NCBI GenBank assembly: GCA_051967755.1 | Contig: JBQDYD010000007.1 | Coordinates: forward strand, 1-64,000 | Reading direction: 5' to 3' | DNA: 64,000 nt | Origin: UBA1672 sp051967755 | Lineage (GTDB): Bacteria; Pseudomonadota; Alphaproteobacteria; Micavibrionales; Micavibrionaceae | Part shown: piece by piece, positions 62,987 through 64,000 of the stretch | Layout: every line of letters begins with the position of its first letter | Numbering within the stretch: the first letter of the stretch is position 1 | Notes under the pieces: model-generated | Database searches by the model: none | What the model saw: only the letters and a program-made list of their open reading frames with translations | What the model was told of the DNA's origin: nothing | Position numbers and translations under genes: made by a program

Positions 62987-64000
62987 ATGGGCAATCCAGA
63001 AGTCAGCGGCATTGAAACCCGCAAGCCGGAAGAAATTTACGTCGGAAAAGCAGGCTATGAGCTGATGCTGAGCGAAATCCGCGAATCCCTATATGAACAA
63101 ATTCCCGATGCACGCGGATCAATTGAGATTTTCAATCATGTCGCCGATCCTGATACAGAAATTCAACGCATCGCAAGCAGCCTGAGACTATCCACCGAAG
63201 ACCTGTACAAAGCCTTTGACTATGATGATTACGACAGTTTTAAATCAGATTTAAACGGGCAAATGATCCATACAACACTTGATGACGGACGATATATCGC
63301 GATCTCCGCTGCGTGGGATCCGGATTACCGCTACAGCGATCTGGATGACATTACCTTTGACGATATTCACACCTATGCGCGCATCATCACACATGAAACA
63401 CTGCATGCCCTAGACCCGTATATACAGGAACATGATGCAGAATATCATGGCCCAAGCGGTTGGATCATTGCAGGACTAACCAACAGCAGAGCACACGAAA
63501 TGTTTGCAGATGTCGGGGCACAAGATTTATTGCTTCGTAACGGGGATACGCCCGAGGCTACGCAAGGGCTTATTGTTTCCTACGATTCAGAAGCCAGCAC
63601 TCGCGAAAATCCACGATACGATAATGGCCCTTTTATACAGGCTGTTTTAGATGATCATCCGCAAGGCAAAGGTTTAACAAGCTTTCGCCTCGAAGGATGG
63701 GAAGAGACAATTCATAAAGTTTCCGCCCTTCGTGAAAACGGCCCTGTTGAAATTTCTATCGGCTCAACCCTTCGTGCGCATGCACAGAATGCCGCATTTC
63801 GTGAACAAAAAGAGCGTACGTTAGATGATTTAAAAGAAACGATAGCCCCTTTCAAAGAGATGCTTACCGAAGAATTCGGAGTCACAAATTACGATAAGTT
63901 TATAGAAAACTTATACGATGATATGGATTTTCAAAGATGGGCAAACAGGGACGAGAATAGCCTCTATTCCGGGCCACATCTAATTTTACTCCAGTCCGTG
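62987..64000 (+). CDS. Putative zinc metallopeptidase-like protein (HETLH), cut by the window edge
   Basis: The frame is open from the ATG at 62987 (AAAAGGG upstream) through the last base, 338 codons without a stop, so the gene continues off the right edge. It encodes a very acidic, soluble protein. HETLH at 136-140 is an HExxH zinc site; Glu171 in HEMFADVGAQ, 31 residues on, is a plausible third ligand of the gluzincin type. No signal peptide. Codon use is as in neighbouring genes. Family not recognised; activity inferred only from the motif. Confidence 0.72.
   Translation, partial: MGNPEVSGIETRKPEEIYVGKAGYELMLSEIRESLYEQIPDARGSIEIFNHVADPDTEIQRIASSLRLSTEDLYKAFDYDDYDSFKSDLNGQMIHTTLDDGRYIAISAAWDPDYRYSDLDDITFDDIHTYARIITHETLHALDPYIQEHDAEYHGPSGWIIAGLTNSRAHEMFADVGAQDLLLRNGDTPEATQGLIVSYDSEASTRENPRYDNGPFIQAVLDDHPQGKGLTSFRLEGWEETIHKVSALRENGPVEISIGSTLRAHAQNAAFREQKERTLDDLKETIAPFKEMLTEEFGVTNYDKFIENLYDDMDFQRWANRDENSLYSGPHLILLQSV

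Overview
The window reads as chromosomal DNA of an alphaproteobacterium with mid-40s GC (by eye). Supporting signs: the 16S rRNA 5' end at the left edge, a circularly permuted two-piece tmRNA gene, an alpha-type SspB, a GapR/DUF2312 protein, and the hemC-hemD-mic60-hemY block. A Micavibrio-like or other deep-branching lineage would fit the many orphan acidic proteins and surface fibres, but that placement is inference. No phage, transposon, integrase or CRISPR array was seen.

Layout. 1-0.9 kb: 5' end of a minus-strand rRNA operon with its leader and promoter. 0.9-4 kb: a fatty acid hydroxylase, an orphan and a Na/Pi transporter that seems to use a non-canonical start codon. 4-12.7 kb: a surface polysaccharide locus (six-SLBB export protein, two GT2, one GT4, a Wzz-like protein, an O-antigen polymerase/ligase) with a ChaC-like gamma-glutamylcyclotransferase embedded. 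12.7-16.7 kb: TauE/SafE permease, orphans, rhomboid protease. 16.7-21.6 kb: hemC-hemD-mic60-hemY, divergent from tsaD-gpsA-acs-CDGSH (21.6-26 kb). 26-28.6 kb: gapR, a DotI/IcmL-like protein and an ABC1 kinase. 28.7-33.1 kb: a 1474-residue fibre protein with pilin-like N-terminus, YadA-like head repeats, a peptidase S74 chaperone domain and a C-terminal membrane segment. 33-40.2 kb: HExxH protein, chemoreceptor, orphan sensor kinase, a voltage-gated cation channel with a calcium-type filter, and tRNA-Arg(CCG). 40.5-43.1 kb: hydrolase, sspB, membrane protein, ssrA. 43.2-49.2 kb: four orphan proteins interleaved with thyA and folA. 49-56.4 kb: mrp, hflK-hflC-degP, DMT permease, miaA. 56.4-57.4 kb: about 1 kb without a protein gene longer than the ilv leader peptide, holding DnaA-box-like repeats, a candidate structured RNA with terminator, and an ilv attenuation leader. 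57.4-62.9 kb: ilvB, DUF2007, a GT-C-like membrane protein, ilvN, ilvC. The right edge cuts an HExxH protein.

How genes work together. The polysaccharide genes would build and export a surface glycan. HemC, HemD and HemY serve tetrapyrrole synthesis beside Mic60, which shapes the inner membrane. tmRNA and SspB, two genes apart, tag and deliver stalled products to ClpXP; HflKC and DegP add envelope quality control. The ilv genes make branched-chain amino acids under a leader that can sense Val/Leu/Ile charging. Most worth a second look: the TLDDWTD channel filter, the pilin-like/S74 fibre, the ilv attenuator with the unassigned RNA upstream, the non-ATG start, and the tandem-repeat protein at 44.2 kb.
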